The translations under genes were made by a program, and so were the position numbers. A stretch of DNA of 64,000 nucleotides from JAFEDN01 sp963697455. Lineage in GTDB: Bacteria; Pseudomonadota; Gammaproteobacteria; Coxiellales; Coxiellaceae. Below the pieces are notes generated by a model. The model searched no databases, had not been told where the DNA came from, and was given only the letters and a program-made list of their open reading frames with translations. Where the stretch lies: the NCBI GenBank assembly GCA_963697455.1, contig CAVOOI010000017.1, positions 167,041-231,040 of the forward strand, given 5' to 3'. Shown piece after piece: positions 33,565-42,664 of the stretch. Numbering within the stretch: the stretch's first letter is position 1; every line of letters begins with the position of its first letter.

Positions 33565-35229
33565 ATGGCAGCAAAATTAATTCAACACGGCGAAGCCACT
33601 AAACGCGCATTAATGCGCGGCGTAGACATCCTGGCTGACGCGGTTAAAGTCACTTTAGGCCCAAAAGGCCGGAATGTGATACTCGACAAATCGTTTGGAG
33701 CCCCCACGATTACCAAAGACGGCGTATCTGTAGCCAAAGAAATCGAATTGGTCGATAAATTTGAAAACATGGGCGCGCAGATGGTTAAAGAAGTCGCTTC
33801 TCAGACTTCCGACTTGGCAGGCGACGGCACCACCACGGCAACAGTATTGGCGCAAGCCATCCTCAAAGACGGTATCCGCATGGTGGCCTCCGGCGCGAAT
33901 CCTATGGACGTCAAACGTGGCTTAGACAAAGGCATGACCGCAGTCATTGCCGAATTAAAGAAAATTTCTAAACCCTGCGCGGACGACCGCTCTATTGCCC
34001 AAGTAGGCACTATTTCCGCGAATGCTGATGAACATATCGGCCGCATTATTGCGGACGCCATGGCCAAAGTAGGCAAAGAAGGCGTCATCACGGTTGAAGA
34101 TGGCCGAGGTCTGGAAAATGAGCTAGAAGTTGTCGAAGGCATGCAGTTCGACCGTGGCTACTTATCACCCTACTTCATCAACAATCAGCAAAACATGAGC
34201 GCCGAATTAGAGTCACCGCTAATTTTAGTGGTTGACAAGAAAATTTCTAATATCCGCGAAATGTTACCGGTATTAGAAGGCGTTGCTAAATCAGGCAAAC
34301 CGCTATTGATCGTTGCTGAAGACGTGGAAGGCGAAGCATTGGCCACCTTAGTAGTCAACAACATCCGCGGTATTGTTAAAGTGGTCGCTGTAAAAGCGCC
34401 TGGTTTTGGTGATCGCCGCAAAGCGATGCTCCAAGATATCGCCGTATTGACCGGAGCCAAGGTTATTTCCGAAGAATTGGGCTTAGAGCTAGAAAAAACC
34501 AGTTTAGAGGATTTAGGTTCCGCCAAACGCGTAGTCGTAACCAAAGACACCACTACCGTCATCGATGGCAGCGGCAAAGCTAAAGACATCAAAGCGCGGA
34601 TTGAACAAATTCGCCAAGAAGTCGAAGCCAGCACCTCTGACTATGATAAAGAAAAACTGCAAGAACGTTTGGCCAAATTAGCCGGCGGCGTTGCGGTTAT
34701 CAAAGTAGGCGCTGCGACTGAAATCGAAATGAAAGAGAAAAAAGCCCGCGTTGAAGATGCGCTGCATGCTACCCGCGCAGCGGTAGAAGAAGGCATTGTT
34801 CCGGGCGGCGGTGTTGCGTTGATTCGTGCATTGCGTGCATTAAAGAAAATTGATGTCAGCAATCATGATCAACAGGCAGGCGTGGACATTTTACGCCGCG
34901 CTATGACTGCACCGTTACGGCAGATTGTTGCCAATGCCGGCGAAGAAGCCGCGGTCATTTTAGGCAAAGTCGAAGCCAGCACCAGCGAAAGCTATGGCTA
35001 TAACGCAGCCACCGGCGAATTTGGCGATATGATTGAGATGGGTATTCTCGATCCAACCAAAGTCACCCGGACTGCGTTGCAGAACGCCGTATCTATTGCC
35101 GGCTTGATGATCACCACCGAATGCATGATTACGGATGCTCCTAAAGAGGAAGCTCATAGTCATGGCGGCGAAGGCGGCGGTGGCATGGGCGGTATGGGAG
35201 GCATGGGCGGAATGGGTGGTATGATGTAA
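33565..35229 (+). CDS. groEL: Chaperonin GroEL
   Basis: 554 residues. ATP-driven folding chamber for cytosolic proteins. Seen: VKVTLGPKGRNVILDKSFG, the nucleotide motif GDGTTTATVLAQ, and GIVPGGGVALIRA in the equatorial domain. The C-terminal tail is the typical GGM repeat (GGMGGMGGMGGMGGMM). RBS AGAGGAAA. A strong terminator follows at 35258-35286. Confidence 0.98.
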   Translation: MAAKLIQHGEATKRALMRGVDILADAVKVTLGPKGRNVILDKSFGAPTITKDGVSVAKEIELVDKFENMGAQMVKEVASQTSDLAGDGTTTATVLAQAILKDGIRMVASGANPMDVKRGLDKGMTAVIAELKKISKPCADDRSIAQVGTISANADEHIGRIIADAMAKVGKEGVITVEDGRGLENELEVVEGMQFDRGYLSPYFINNQQNMSAELESPLILVVDKKISNIREMLPVLEGVAKSGKPLLIVAEDVEGEALATLVVNNIRGIVKVVAVKAPGFGDRRKAMLQDIAVLTGAKVISEELGLELEKTSLEDLGSAKRVVVTKDTTTVIDGSGKAKDIKARIEQIRQEVEASTSDYDKEKLQERLAKLAGGVAVIKVGAATEIEMKEKKARVEDALHATRAAVEEGIVPGGGVALIRALRALKKIDVSNHDQQAGVDILRRAMTAPLRQIVANAGEEAAVILGKVEASTSESYGYNAATGEFGDMIEMGILDPTKVTRTALQNAVSIAGLMITTECMITDAPKEEAHSHGGEGGGGMGGMGGMGGMGGMM

Positions 35230-35257
35230 TTCACCCGTTCTTTCAGCTTCACACCAA

Positions 35258-35286
35258 AAACCCCGCCCCTGGCGGGGTTTTTTTTT
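35258..35286 (+). terminator. Rho-independent terminator after groEL
   Basis: Stem AAACCCCGCC (35258-35267), CCT loop, GGCGGGGTTT (35271-35280), followed by further T to 35286. Confidence 0.9.
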
Positions 35287-35371
35287 GCAGATTACCAAGC
35301 CAGCAACATTAGTTCAAAATTTGTACTATATTTAATTTCATAAAGGGAGCCAGCAGAAAAGGAGATCTACT

Positions 35372-35872
35372 ATGAGAAAGGGTATTGCTACAATAATGGG
35401 AGTAATTGGTCTGCTGGCAATTAATACTCCGATTTTTGGGGATGGCGTGTTTTACAACATGGTCATTAACTATATTCCCAACCCTGGCGCCTGCCAAGTT
35501 TTTATCAATTCCGGAGCGTTATACATGGATGTCAATCCAGGTTTGCCGGATAGCATGACCGGGGGTACCGCGCGAGCGCTGGTTAACCCTAACTCGACAG
35601 TAGCCCTACAAAACGCTCACCCAGGATATACCATTGTGGTACCGAGATTAGATGAAAACGCTTTTTGCTCGGCTCAATGCGCTATCGTCAACTCCAACCA
35701 GAATTGCTGGCAAGCCTGCAAGTTTGCGGTCAGTAATTTCTATAGTGTGCAAAAACCGACCTACACCGTGCCGAATGGTACTATTTTCGTGCGCTGCCCC
35801 ACTCTGACTATGTCGAAATATCCTAACTATCCCAGCGACCCTTATACCAAATTTCCTTATACCAGGCCATAA
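35372..35872 (+). CDS. Small exported protein, Cys-rich, unknown function
   Basis: 166 residues with signal peptide (RKGIATIMGVIGLLAINTP, cleavage near IFG|DG). The mature part has six Cys (GACQVF, FCSAQCAIV, QNCWQACKF, VRCPT) that could form disulfides in the periplasm or outside the cell. Pro/Tyr-rich C-terminus. A consensus AAAGGAGA lies 8 bases before the ATG. No domain recognised. Its upstream region shares a TTCAAAATTTG word with that of 36048. It is the first of three exported proteins in a row. Confidence 0.6.
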   Translation: MRKGIATIMGVIGLLAINTPIFGDGVFYNMVINYIPNPGACQVFINSGALYMDVNPGLPDSMTGGTARALVNPNSTVALQNAHPGYTIVVPRLDENAFCSAQCAIVNSNQNCWQACKFAVSNFYSVQKPTYTVPNGTIFVRCPTLTMSKYPNYPSDPYTKFPYTRP

Positions 35873-35874
35873 CC

Positions 35875-35937
35875 GGAGGGGTCAAGTCCTTAATCCTTAT
35901 TTGAATATCAAATAAGGATTAAGGACTTGACCCCTCC
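35875..35937. repeat. Perfect 63-nt palindrome (30-bp arms, 3-base loop)
   Basis: Arms 35875-35904 and 35908-35937 are exactly complementary around ATA. The outer end is GGAGGGGTCAAGTCC. The arm starts 3 bases after the stop codon of 35372-35872, so it may act as a terminator or protect mRNA. The GGGGTCAAGTC end is shared with 8950-9019. Confidence 0.9.
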
Positions 35938-36047
35938 TGACAAAAAAATAATCAAAAATGTTCAAAATTTGACTGGTTATTTTTTAAAATTGCTCTATAT
36001 TTAGTCTGTATAAGGATTTAACAATTTTATGGGCACGGAGGTCCGCT

Positions 36048-36395
36048 ATGAAAGAATTATTATTGAGAAGTTTGGCAATTGGGCTATTGGCCGTCAATGT
36101 AAACTGCTATGCGGACACTATTCGAATTACCGCCATTAATGAATCGCCCACTTCCGCTGATCTGACTATCGGAACGGGTAATCAAAGTTTCACCGTAACT
36201 CCAGGCTCCGTCAAAATGTTTACAGCGGATTACACTTACCCAGCAACCATTTCAATTCATCGTCTGGGCCGTTTCTCACAGAACTGTAGCTGGAGTATGC
36301 CTCTAGTGGGTAAACAAACTATTAGGGCTCTTACCTTGAATATCAGCAGCGACAAGTTAAGTAATACCCCCACTTGCTTAATTGATCGGACCTAG
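36048..36395 (+). CDS. Small exported protein, unknown function
   Basis: 115 residues with signal peptide (KELLLRSLAIGLLAVNVNCY, cleavage near CYA|DT). Short beta-strand-like mature part with two Cys (QNCSWSM, TPTCLID). The PGSVKMF ... C ... TC arrangement resembles the frameshifted exported protein at 2364-2775. No domain recognised. GGAGG lies 8 bases before the ATG. Confidence 0.55.
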   Translation: MKELLLRSLAIGLLAVNVNCYADTIRITAINESPTSADLTIGTGNQSFTVTPGSVKMFTADYTYPATISIHRLGRFSQNCSWSMPLVGKQTIRALTLNISSDKLSNTPTCLIDRT

Positions 36396-36469
36396 CCCTA
36401 GCCTCGGAATTACTGGCATTTTATCTTTTGTGTTTGTGTTTTTTGTTTAACTTTAAAGGAGAATTATCC

Positions 36470-36913
36470 ATGAAAAAAATATGTTTAGGTGTTATCGCCG
36501 CCGTATCAGTGATCAGTGTTTGTCAAGCAGAGGTTGTCATCCAGACTCAACCGGCCGCTCCCGCAACGCAAGCAGAGCAAATGAGCAAGGTTACCTTGAA
36601 AATTCAAGAACCGGCATCGGTTAGACAGGTTCAACAGTCTATGCGTAAACCCAACGAAATAACCCTGGGTGAAAGGACTTTTAAATTACCTGCAGGCATT
36701 GAACAAGTCACGGTAATGCACAACTTTGAGAAGCCGGGTATGTCGTCGTCTGGTAAACCAAGGGTCATCCAAGTCGCTATTAACGGCTCAACCTGCAAAA
36801 TTGAGCTTGCCAATAATCCAATGCGACACGTTAACAAAATGATCACCATCCAAGTTGGTCAAGACAGCATGGGTAAAACTTTTTGCGAAAAAGCAGTTGT
36901 CTCAGGCGCTTAA
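36470..36913 (+). CDS. Small exported protein, unknown function
   Basis: 147 residues from ATG 36470, preceded by AAAGGAGAA. Signal peptide KKICLGVIAAVSVISVCQA followed by EVV. A Gln/Pro/Ala linker (TQPAAPATQAEQ) and a beta-rich domain with two Cys (GSTCKIEL, KTFCEKA) follow. No family recognised. Third of a run of exported proteins, 75 bases after 36395. Confidence 0.6.
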   Translation: MKKICLGVIAAVSVISVCQAEVVIQTQPAAPATQAEQMSKVTLKIQEPASVRQVQQSMRKPNEITLGERTFKLPAGIEQVTVMHNFEKPGMSSSGKPRVIQVAINGSTCKIELANNPMRHVNKMITIQVGQDSMGKTFCEKAVVSGA

Positions 36914-36931
36914 TCTTTGCATAGTCATACG

Positions 36932-36964
36932 GCGGCTTGAACGGGAATTCAACGATCAAGCCGC
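36932..36964. terminator. Bidirectional terminator-like hairpin
   Basis: Arms GCGGCTTGA (36932-36940) and TCAAGCCGC (36956-36964) with a 15-base loop, between the convergent ends of 36913 and pdxB. No strong T run, so termination is tentative. Confidence 0.4.
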
Positions 36965-36973
36965 GGGATGACC

Positions 36974-38008
36974 TTATAAAAAACTTTTCCGCCAAACATA
37001 TTCTTGCCGTAATTTTAAAAATCTTTTCACCACTTCTTCCTGATGTTTTAACAGCGATTGCTGCATAGTCTGGGTTAATTCTAAGGGATTAAATACTTGT
37101 TTAGCGCGCTCTTCCCAATTGCTTAATGCTCTATCGCCAGTTTGAGAAAATTCCTGCTCTACAGCCCGCTCAGGTAATCCAAAAAAAACTTTAGCCTGTT
37201 GGTACAATAATAAACTGGCTTGCCGCTTGGCATTGATGCTGTAACCAGCAATATGCGGGGTGGCAATCAAAGCTCGGGCCAATAGATTCAAATTAATTTC
37301 CGGCTCGTCTTCCCAAACATCCAAACATAGCCGTAAATGTGGTTGATTCAATAACAGGTTAGTATCCAGCACGCTGCCCCGAGAAGCGTTTAACAACACC
37401 ATTTCTGGTTTTTGGCGTTGGAAAAAATCTGGGCCTAGAAGATGGTAACTGGGATGCGCGCCATAACGCACTAATGCCGGATGAACGCACAGCAAATCCA
37501 GATCGTTCAGTTCCGATAGTGGCGTAGAATGAAAATCCGGCTCACGCGACTCGCGCGGAGGGTCGTTTACTAACACTTGCAAGCCAATCTGCGTTAAATA
37601 TCGGGCAACCAGGCTACCGACTCGACCCACTCCGATCACGCCGGCGCGTAAAGAAGAGCCATTTAGTATCCCCTGACTGCGTAATGCAGCTATGACACAC
37701 AGCACATATTCAGCTACCGCCATCGCATTCGCACCCGGCGCACAAGCCCAAGCTATCCCATGTTGATCTAACCATGCCGTGTCTAAATGATCAAAACCTG
37801 CGGTAGCAGTCCCAACAAAACGCACCGATGAATTCCGCAGCAGCTGTGCATCGACGCGAGTGATCGTGCGTACCCATAACATATCCGCATCCGCCAAATC
37901 CGCTGCTTGAATTTCTTGCCCCGGCTTTTTAATCACCACCGCGTCAGCAAATAATTCATCGATCAATGGAATTTGATCATCCACAACTATTTTTATTGTC
38001 TTTACCAT
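36974..38008 (-). CDS. pdxB: Erythronate-4-phosphate dehydrogenase
   Basis: 344 residues. It oxidises 4-phosphoerythronate in the DXP-dependent pyridoxal phosphate pathway. D-2-hydroxyacid dehydrogenase fold with VRTITRVDAQLLRNSSVRFV, the NAD motif AGVIGVGRVGSLVARYL, LLNASRGSVLDTNLLL and IATPHIAGYSINAK (catalytic His). The PdxB-specific dimerisation tail follows. It is divergent from tolC with 28 bases between starts. Confidence 0.92.
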   Translation of the reverse strand: MVKTIKIVVDDQIPLIDELFADAVVIKKPGQEIQAADLADADMLWVRTITRVDAQLLRNSSVRFVGTATAGFDHLDTAWLDQHGIAWACAPGANAMAVAEYVLCVIAALRSQGILNGSSLRAGVIGVGRVGSLVARYLTQIGLQVLVNDPPRESREPDFHSTPLSELNDLDLLCVHPALVRYGAHPSYHLLGPDFFQRQKPEMVLLNASRGSVLDTNLLLNQPHLRLCLDVWEDEPEINLNLLARALIATPHIAGYSINAKRQASLLLYQQAKVFFGLPERAVEQEFSQTGDRALSNWEERAKQVFNPLELTQTMQQSLLKHQEEVVKRFLKLRQEYVWRKSFL

Positions 38009-38036
38009 TATCAGTTTTCCTGATTAAATAAGCATT

Positions 38037-39533
38037 ATGAATTATATGTGTCAATTTCGCCTAATCACATTTCTGGTAGCGATTTTTTCGTTCAATTTCA
38101 GTTCTGTGATTTTTTGTCCAGCACACGCTCAACAGCCAGTAGTGGTAAAGGCTGCTACAGAAAAAGAGCTGAAGAGTCTGCTGCCGATGCCGCAAACTAC
38201 GGTGCGCACTTCTAAATTGCTAACGCTGCCGGACGCTATAATCCTAGCCTTACGCAATAATCCTACTGTCCGCAGCAGCCGTTTGCAACGGATTACTGAT
38301 AAATATGCTTTGGAATTAGCGGATTATGCTTTTGAACCTCATTTCGACTTCTCAGCCAGCGCCACGTTCACTCAAAATGAACAAACCGGTTATAACCTTA
38401 ATCCCGGAGTGTCACTTAATACCCGCTGGGGAACTCAAATTAGCGTCAATAACGTCACTAATTTACAAGGCACTCAGCAAGAACAAGCGACTATTACGCA
38501 GCCACTATTACGTGGATTTGGCGAGGTCAATGAAATTCCCTGGCTAAACGCCCAGGATAGCGAATTAATCGCCCGGCAAACATTCAAAAACAGTATCATG
38601 CAAATGGTTACCCAGGTAATCACTCAATACCGGCAAGTCGTTCAGGATTACAACAGTCTCAAGGTGCAACAGCAAGCGCTGCAAAGAGAAGAAACCTCCT
38701 CAAAACAATATCAATTGAAGGTTAAGGCCGGCAAATTGGCGCCCAGCGAATTATTGCAACAGCAAGCCACTTTGGCCAGTAATCGTTTAAATTTTGTGCG
38801 GCAAAAAAATGCAGCGGAGCAAGATTATCAAACCCTACTCGATACCATAGGGTTGGCGCCCGAATCCAAACTTAAATTGGACACTCACATTAATTTTCAG
38901 ACTTATCACGCACCCTCTCAATCCGAAGCCATTACCTTAGCGCTAAATAACAATCCTCAATATGTTTCGCAAAAGTTGCAATTAAAGGCCGCTGAGCGTG
39001 CCGTTGTCGTCGCCAAAGATAGTTTACGCTGGCAACTCGGTGTAACCGGTTCAGCTAATTTTATGAGTAGCAACGGCACTATCCCAGGGATCAGTAGCCT
39101 CCAAGATCTGAGTCTTACCACTAACCCCACTGCCGTAGTGTCGTTATCTATTCCTATCCGTGATATCAGCTCCAAAGCCGGTTTAGTCAGCGCTAAAATT
39201 GCATTGGTGGGCGCAGAAGATGCTCTAGAGCAAAGCCGGCGCACCTTAATCAGACAAGTGTTAAATAGTCTAAATGATTTAAATAGTTTGCTCGAGCAAT
39301 TAAATATTGCGCAACAAGGGCTGGTGCTACAACGCAAAAATTTAGAAGCCGAGCAAATTAAACAGCGATATGGGCAAACTACAGCTTTGAATGTTAATAT
39401 TATTCAAGACACTTTAATTCAGCAGGAAATTGATTTCGTAAATGGCCAAATAGGCTATCTCAATAGTGTTACCGCATTTCAAAATTTGTTGGGTACCACT
39501 CTCGATGCTTGGAATATAAAAATGGCGTATTAA
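38037..39533 (+). CDS. TolC-family outer-membrane efflux protein
   Basis: 498 residues with a signal peptide ending near CPAHAQQP. Two OEP repeats of long helices plus beta segments are visible, each with ALRNNP- or ALNNNP-type starts (LPDAIILALRNNPTVRSSRL; AITLALNNNPQYVSQKLQL). It forms a trimeric outer-membrane channel. It is the first gene of a four-gene exporter operon with a MacA-like adaptor and split MacB-like transporter. Confidence 0.9.
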   Translation: MNYMCQFRLITFLVAIFSFNFSSVIFCPAHAQQPVVVKAATEKELKSLLPMPQTTVRTSKLLTLPDAIILALRNNPTVRSSRLQRITDKYALELADYAFEPHFDFSASATFTQNEQTGYNLNPGVSLNTRWGTQISVNNVTNLQGTQQEQATITQPLLRGFGEVNEIPWLNAQDSELIARQTFKNSIMQMVTQVITQYRQVVQDYNSLKVQQQALQREETSSKQYQLKVKAGKLAPSELLQQQATLASNRLNFVRQKNAAEQDYQTLLDTIGLAPESKLKLDTHINFQTYHAPSQSEAITLALNNNPQYVSQKLQLKAAERAVVVAKDSLRWQLGVTGSANFMSSNGTIPGISSLQDLSLTTNPTAVVSLSIPIRDISSKAGLVSAKIALVGAEDALEQSRRTLIRQVLNSLNDLNSLLEQLNIAQQGLVLQRKNLEAEQIKQRYGQTTALNVNIIQDTLIQQEIDFVNGQIGYLNSVTAFQNLLGTTLDAWNIKMAY

Positions 39534-39547
39534 ATACGGAGATTTTA

Positions 39548-40729
39548 ATGGCGAATAAGTTTAAAAGGACGATGTTAGTTGTTTGCGGATTACTCGCCGG
39601 AATTTTGCTTTGCACCGCAGGCTGTAGTAAAAAAACCGAAAACAAATCTGCAAACTCAACGATAATGACGGCCCGGGCCAAGTCAACCGTCACCTCTTTA
39701 TATTTTAAAGGTACACTAGGCCCCCTTATTTCGCAGTCCGTTTTAAGTCCCTTAGACGGCCGGATAACCCATGTTTTATTTCAATATGGTCAGCAAATCC
39801 AAAAAGATCAGCCGCTCATTACTTTAGACGCCACTAAACTGTCAGAAGATTTTCGCAAAGCGGTGACTGACTTTTTACAAAAAAAACAAAGCTATGAAAC
39901 CGGGCTTACCTCCTTTGAAGGAACGCAAGCCTTATATAAAGCAGGAGTTGTTTCAAAAGAAGAATACACTAATGCCTTTAACACTCAAGAAAACAATACG
40001 TTGAATTATATGCAGTCTAAATATGAGTTGGAAAAATTACTGGTGCAAACGAATGTAGCAGCCACCAGTATCGAACAACTCAATCTCAACGATATGAACA
40101 AGGTTAATCAAACATTAAATAGACAATTTCAAGAAGTAAAAATTATTGCGCCCACCCAAGGAGTTGCTTTATTCCCACCGGCTGATCAAAAAAAAGAGGG
40201 CTCCGGCACTGGCCGGCTCAACGTTGGCGATGACGTCAAGGCCGGACAATTAATTTTATCGATCGGCGATTTAAGCGGCCTCTCGCTCAAAGTAAACATC
40301 AGTGAAATCAGTGTTAATTTGATCAAACCTAATTTGCCCGTTAAAGTGACCGGCGATGCCTTCCCTGGAATTACTTTATCAGGATACGTTGAATCGGTTG
40401 CAGCGCAAGCTAATCCTCAATCCGGCGGCGGTGAAGGCGGGTTAAGCATGTTTGAAGTGATGATTAAAATACCCAAAGTCAGCGCCGATCAACAGAAGAT
40501 AATCCACGTTGGAATGAGCGCCTCAGTTGAATTCGATATTCCAGAACCTCCCCAAATTTATTTGCCTATTAAAGCAGTTTACGAAAAAAACGGTCAGAAA
40601 TTGGTAACCGTCGTGAGTCCTTCAGGTGAACAGCGCGCCGTTCCAGTGATCACCGGCAAAACCACTCTGACCGAGGTCGCAATCGTGCAAGGCGTGTCAG
40701 CAGGAGATCGTGTTGTCGTCCCTCATTGA
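39548..40729 (+). CDS. MacA/HlyD-type periplasmic adaptor, probable lipoprotein
   Basis: 393 residues from ATG 39548 (ACGGAGA upstream). Hydrophobic start ending LLCTAGCSKK suggests a lipobox, though Thr at -3 is not ideal. Biotinyl-lipoyl-like halves (SPLDGRITHVLFQYGQQI and IIAPTQGVALFPP) flank a helical hairpin at about 110-190. Beta-barrel and membrane-proximal domains follow. It links the inner-membrane transporter with the TolC channel. It overlaps the ATPase gene by 20 bases. Confidence 0.88.
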   Translation: MANKFKRTMLVVCGLLAGILLCTAGCSKKTENKSANSTIMTARAKSTVTSLYFKGTLGPLISQSVLSPLDGRITHVLFQYGQQIQKDQPLITLDATKLSEDFRKAVTDFLQKKQSYETGLTSFEGTQALYKAGVVSKEEYTNAFNTQENNTLNYMQSKYELEKLLVQTNVAATSIEQLNLNDMNKVNQTLNRQFQEVKIIAPTQGVALFPPADQKKEGSGTGRLNVGDDVKAGQLILSIGDLSGLSLKVNISEISVNLIKPNLPVKVTGDAFPGITLSGYVESVAAQANPQSGGGEGGLSMFEVMIKIPKVSADQQKIIHVGMSASVEFDIPEPPQIYLPIKAVYEKNGQKLVTVVSPSGEQRAVPVITGKTTLTEVAIVQGVSAGDRVVVPH

Positions 40730-41393
40730 ATTAAAAAACGTCACTAAAGTTTATACCATGGCTAAAGAGCAATACATCGCTCTAAAAGGCATTAACTTGG
40801 CTATCGAGCGCGGCGAACTGGTGACTATCATTGGCTCCTCCGGGTCAGGGAAAACTACGACTATGAATATTTTAGGTCTGTTAGACCATCCCACGACCGG
40901 CCAGTATTTTTTAGATTCAGTAGAGACTTCTGCGCTAACTCCAGATCAAGTTGCCGACTATCGAAATGAAAAAATCGGCTTTATTTTTCAGTCATTCTTT
41001 TTATTACCTCGCTTAACTGCTCTGCAGAATGTGATGCTGCCGCTGGCCTACCGGCGCAATCATCCTCCAGGAGACCGCAAAGATAAAAAGCGCGCGCTCG
41101 CGATGCTCGCCAAAGTAGGCATGGCCAAATATGTTACCCACAAACCTTACGAATTATCTGGCGGCCAACAACAACGCGTGGCGATAGCCCGGGCCTTGGT
41201 GGGAGATCCAAGCATTGTTTTGGCGGATGAACCCACTGGCGCCTTAGATACTAAAAATAGTCATGATGTTTTAGAACTGTTAAATGATCTTAATAAAACT
41301 GAAGGGGCTACGATTGTGATCATCACTCATGATCCTGAAGTCGCGCAAAAGTCCCAGCGCATTATCAAAATTGCAGATGGGAAAATTGTCTAA
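40710..41393 (+). CDS. MacB-like ABC transporter ATP-binding protein
   Basis: 227 residues. Walker A IGSSGSGKTTTMN, signature ELSGGQQQRVAIARAL, Walker B IVLADEPTGALD, H-loop IITHD: the LolD/MacB class. In MacB the ATPase and permease are fused; here they are separate proteins. Start GTG 40710 has AGGAG 5 bases before; TTG 40713 is an alternative. Powers export together with the adjoining permease. Confidence 0.92.
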   Translation: MLSSLIELKNVTKVYTMAKEQYIALKGINLAIERGELVTIIGSSGSGKTTTMNILGLLDHPTTGQYFLDSVETSALTPDQVADYRNEKIGFIFQSFFLLPRLTALQNVMLPLAYRRNHPPGDRKDKKRALAMLAKVGMAKYVTHKPYELSGGQQQRVAIARALVGDPSIVLADEPTGALDTKNSHDVLELLNDLNKTEGATIVIITHDPEVAQKSQRIIKIADGKIV

Positions 41394-42583
41394 TGGGATT
41401 TCTAGCTCATATTCGCGAAGCACTGATGAATTTATTTTCAGCAAAACTGCGTTCCTTACTCGCTATTTTAGGTATTTTAGTAGGGACCGGCTCCGTGGTC
41501 GCGTTAATTTCGTCCAGTCAATTAGCTACCGATCACGCTCTAGCGCAATTTAAAAAATTAGGTACGAATTTGCTGGCGGTGATGATTTCTTCAAATAATG
41601 AACAACCTGAAACCGGCCAAGTCAACAATTTAAAAATTGACGATATGCAAACAATTCAACAACAAATACCGCAAATCGAAAAAATTGTTCCTTACACCAT
41701 GCTGTATGAGCCGATGAGTTTTCGAGATCTACAATTTAACGGGCAAATTCTTGGGGCTACTGAAGGCTTGGCGGATATCGTGAAAATTAACATGCAAGCA
41801 GGCCGTTTCGTTTCTTTTCTGGATCAAAATAGCTTTTATTGCGTCGTCGGTCATGATATCGGCATGCAAATTCGCGCTAAAGGATTAAATCCTATCAATC
41901 AACAGATCAACGTCGGCAATCAAATTCTGACGATCATCGGCGTCGCGGATAAGTGGGAACCGAATCTATTTTTATTTGCTAATATCAATGAAGGTATCCT
42001 GATTCCACTCTCGCTCTCATTTATCTTAAATCCACAAACTAAAATTCAAAACATATTATTACAATTAACACCGGGCTATCCTTTAGATCCGGTTAAGACG
42101 CAATTACAAAACGTAATTGCTAAAATAACGCCGAATAACCAAGTACGATTTCACGACCCGCAACAGATTATCGACGTTGTCAGTAAACAGCGCAGTACAT
42201 TTACCTGGCTCCTGAGCGCTATCGGTGGTATTTCATTATTAGTCGGCGGCATTGGGGTAATGAATATTATGCTGGTGTCCGTGATTGAACGCCGCCGGGA
42301 AATCGGGATTCGGATGGCCGTTGGCGCGCGGGGCAAAGATATTTTAGAAATGTTTTTAATTGAATCGATGGTCCTCACTATTTTTGGAGGATTATTAGGC
42401 GTATTGCTCGGTACTCTCACTACTTTAATCTTAGCTTTATCTTCCGGTTGGGAGTACTCGTTTCATATAGGACCGGTAGCGCTGGGATTTATTGTTTCCG
42501 CCGTGGTTGGCGTGTTCTCAGGACTTTATCCCTCTTTCCGGGCTTCACGCCTCGATCCTATTGCTACGCTACAGTCTGAGTAG
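41393..42583 (+). CDS. MacB-like ABC transporter permease (FtsX fold)
   Basis: 396 residues, starting in a TAATG overlap with the ATPase gene. One N-terminal helix (LLAILGILVGTGSVVALI), a large periplasmic domain (about 45-270), then three C-terminal helices with the FtsX motif GVMNIMLVSVIERRREIGIRM. Mechanotransmission-type exporter for peptides, lipids or antibiotics; substrate unknown. Last gene of the exporter operon. Confidence 0.92.
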   Translation: MGFLAHIREALMNLFSAKLRSLLAILGILVGTGSVVALISSSQLATDHALAQFKKLGTNLLAVMISSNNEQPETGQVNNLKIDDMQTIQQQIPQIEKIVPYTMLYEPMSFRDLQFNGQILGATEGLADIVKINMQAGRFVSFLDQNSFYCVVGHDIGMQIRAKGLNPINQQINVGNQILTIIGVADKWEPNLFLFANINEGILIPLSLSFILNPQTKIQNILLQLTPGYPLDPVKTQLQNVIAKITPNNQVRFHDPQQIIDVVSKQRSTFTWLLSAIGGISLLVGGIGVMNIMLVSVIERRREIGIRMAVGARGKDILEMFLIESMVLTIFGGLLGVLLGTLTTLILALSSGWEYSFHIGPVALGFIVSAVVGVFSGLYPSFRASRLDPIATLQSE

Positions 42584-42615
42584 AATGTCCAATCTTTACG
42601 ACCAAAAGGGAGCCC

Positions 42616-42661
42616 ACTCCAGAATAGTCTTGACTATTATGGAGTGCAGTATATAATAGTC
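42616..42661 (+). promoter_or_regulatory. Promoter with overlapping inverted repeats; predicted leaderless start
   Basis: TTGACT at 42630-42635, 16-base spacer, TATAAT at 42652-42657, ATG at 42665. The mRNA would begin at or next to the ATG; there is no Shine-Dalgarno. Inverted repeat arms ACTCCAGAATAGTC (42616-42629) and 42632-42645 match at 13 of 14. A third ATAATAGTC copy at 42653-42661 overlaps the -10. This is an operator-like layout. Confidence 0.6.
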
Positions 42662-42664
42662 AGC

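Noticed and set aside
34185..34634. Long antisense open frames opposite groEL and other GC-richer genes
   Set aside because: They are mirror frames of strongly conserved genes, without ribosome sites or recognisable products.
40710..42583. Frameshifted single MacB gene
   Set aside because: The ATPase has a full C-terminus and the permease begins with its own ATG in a TAATG overlap, a normal split arrangement.
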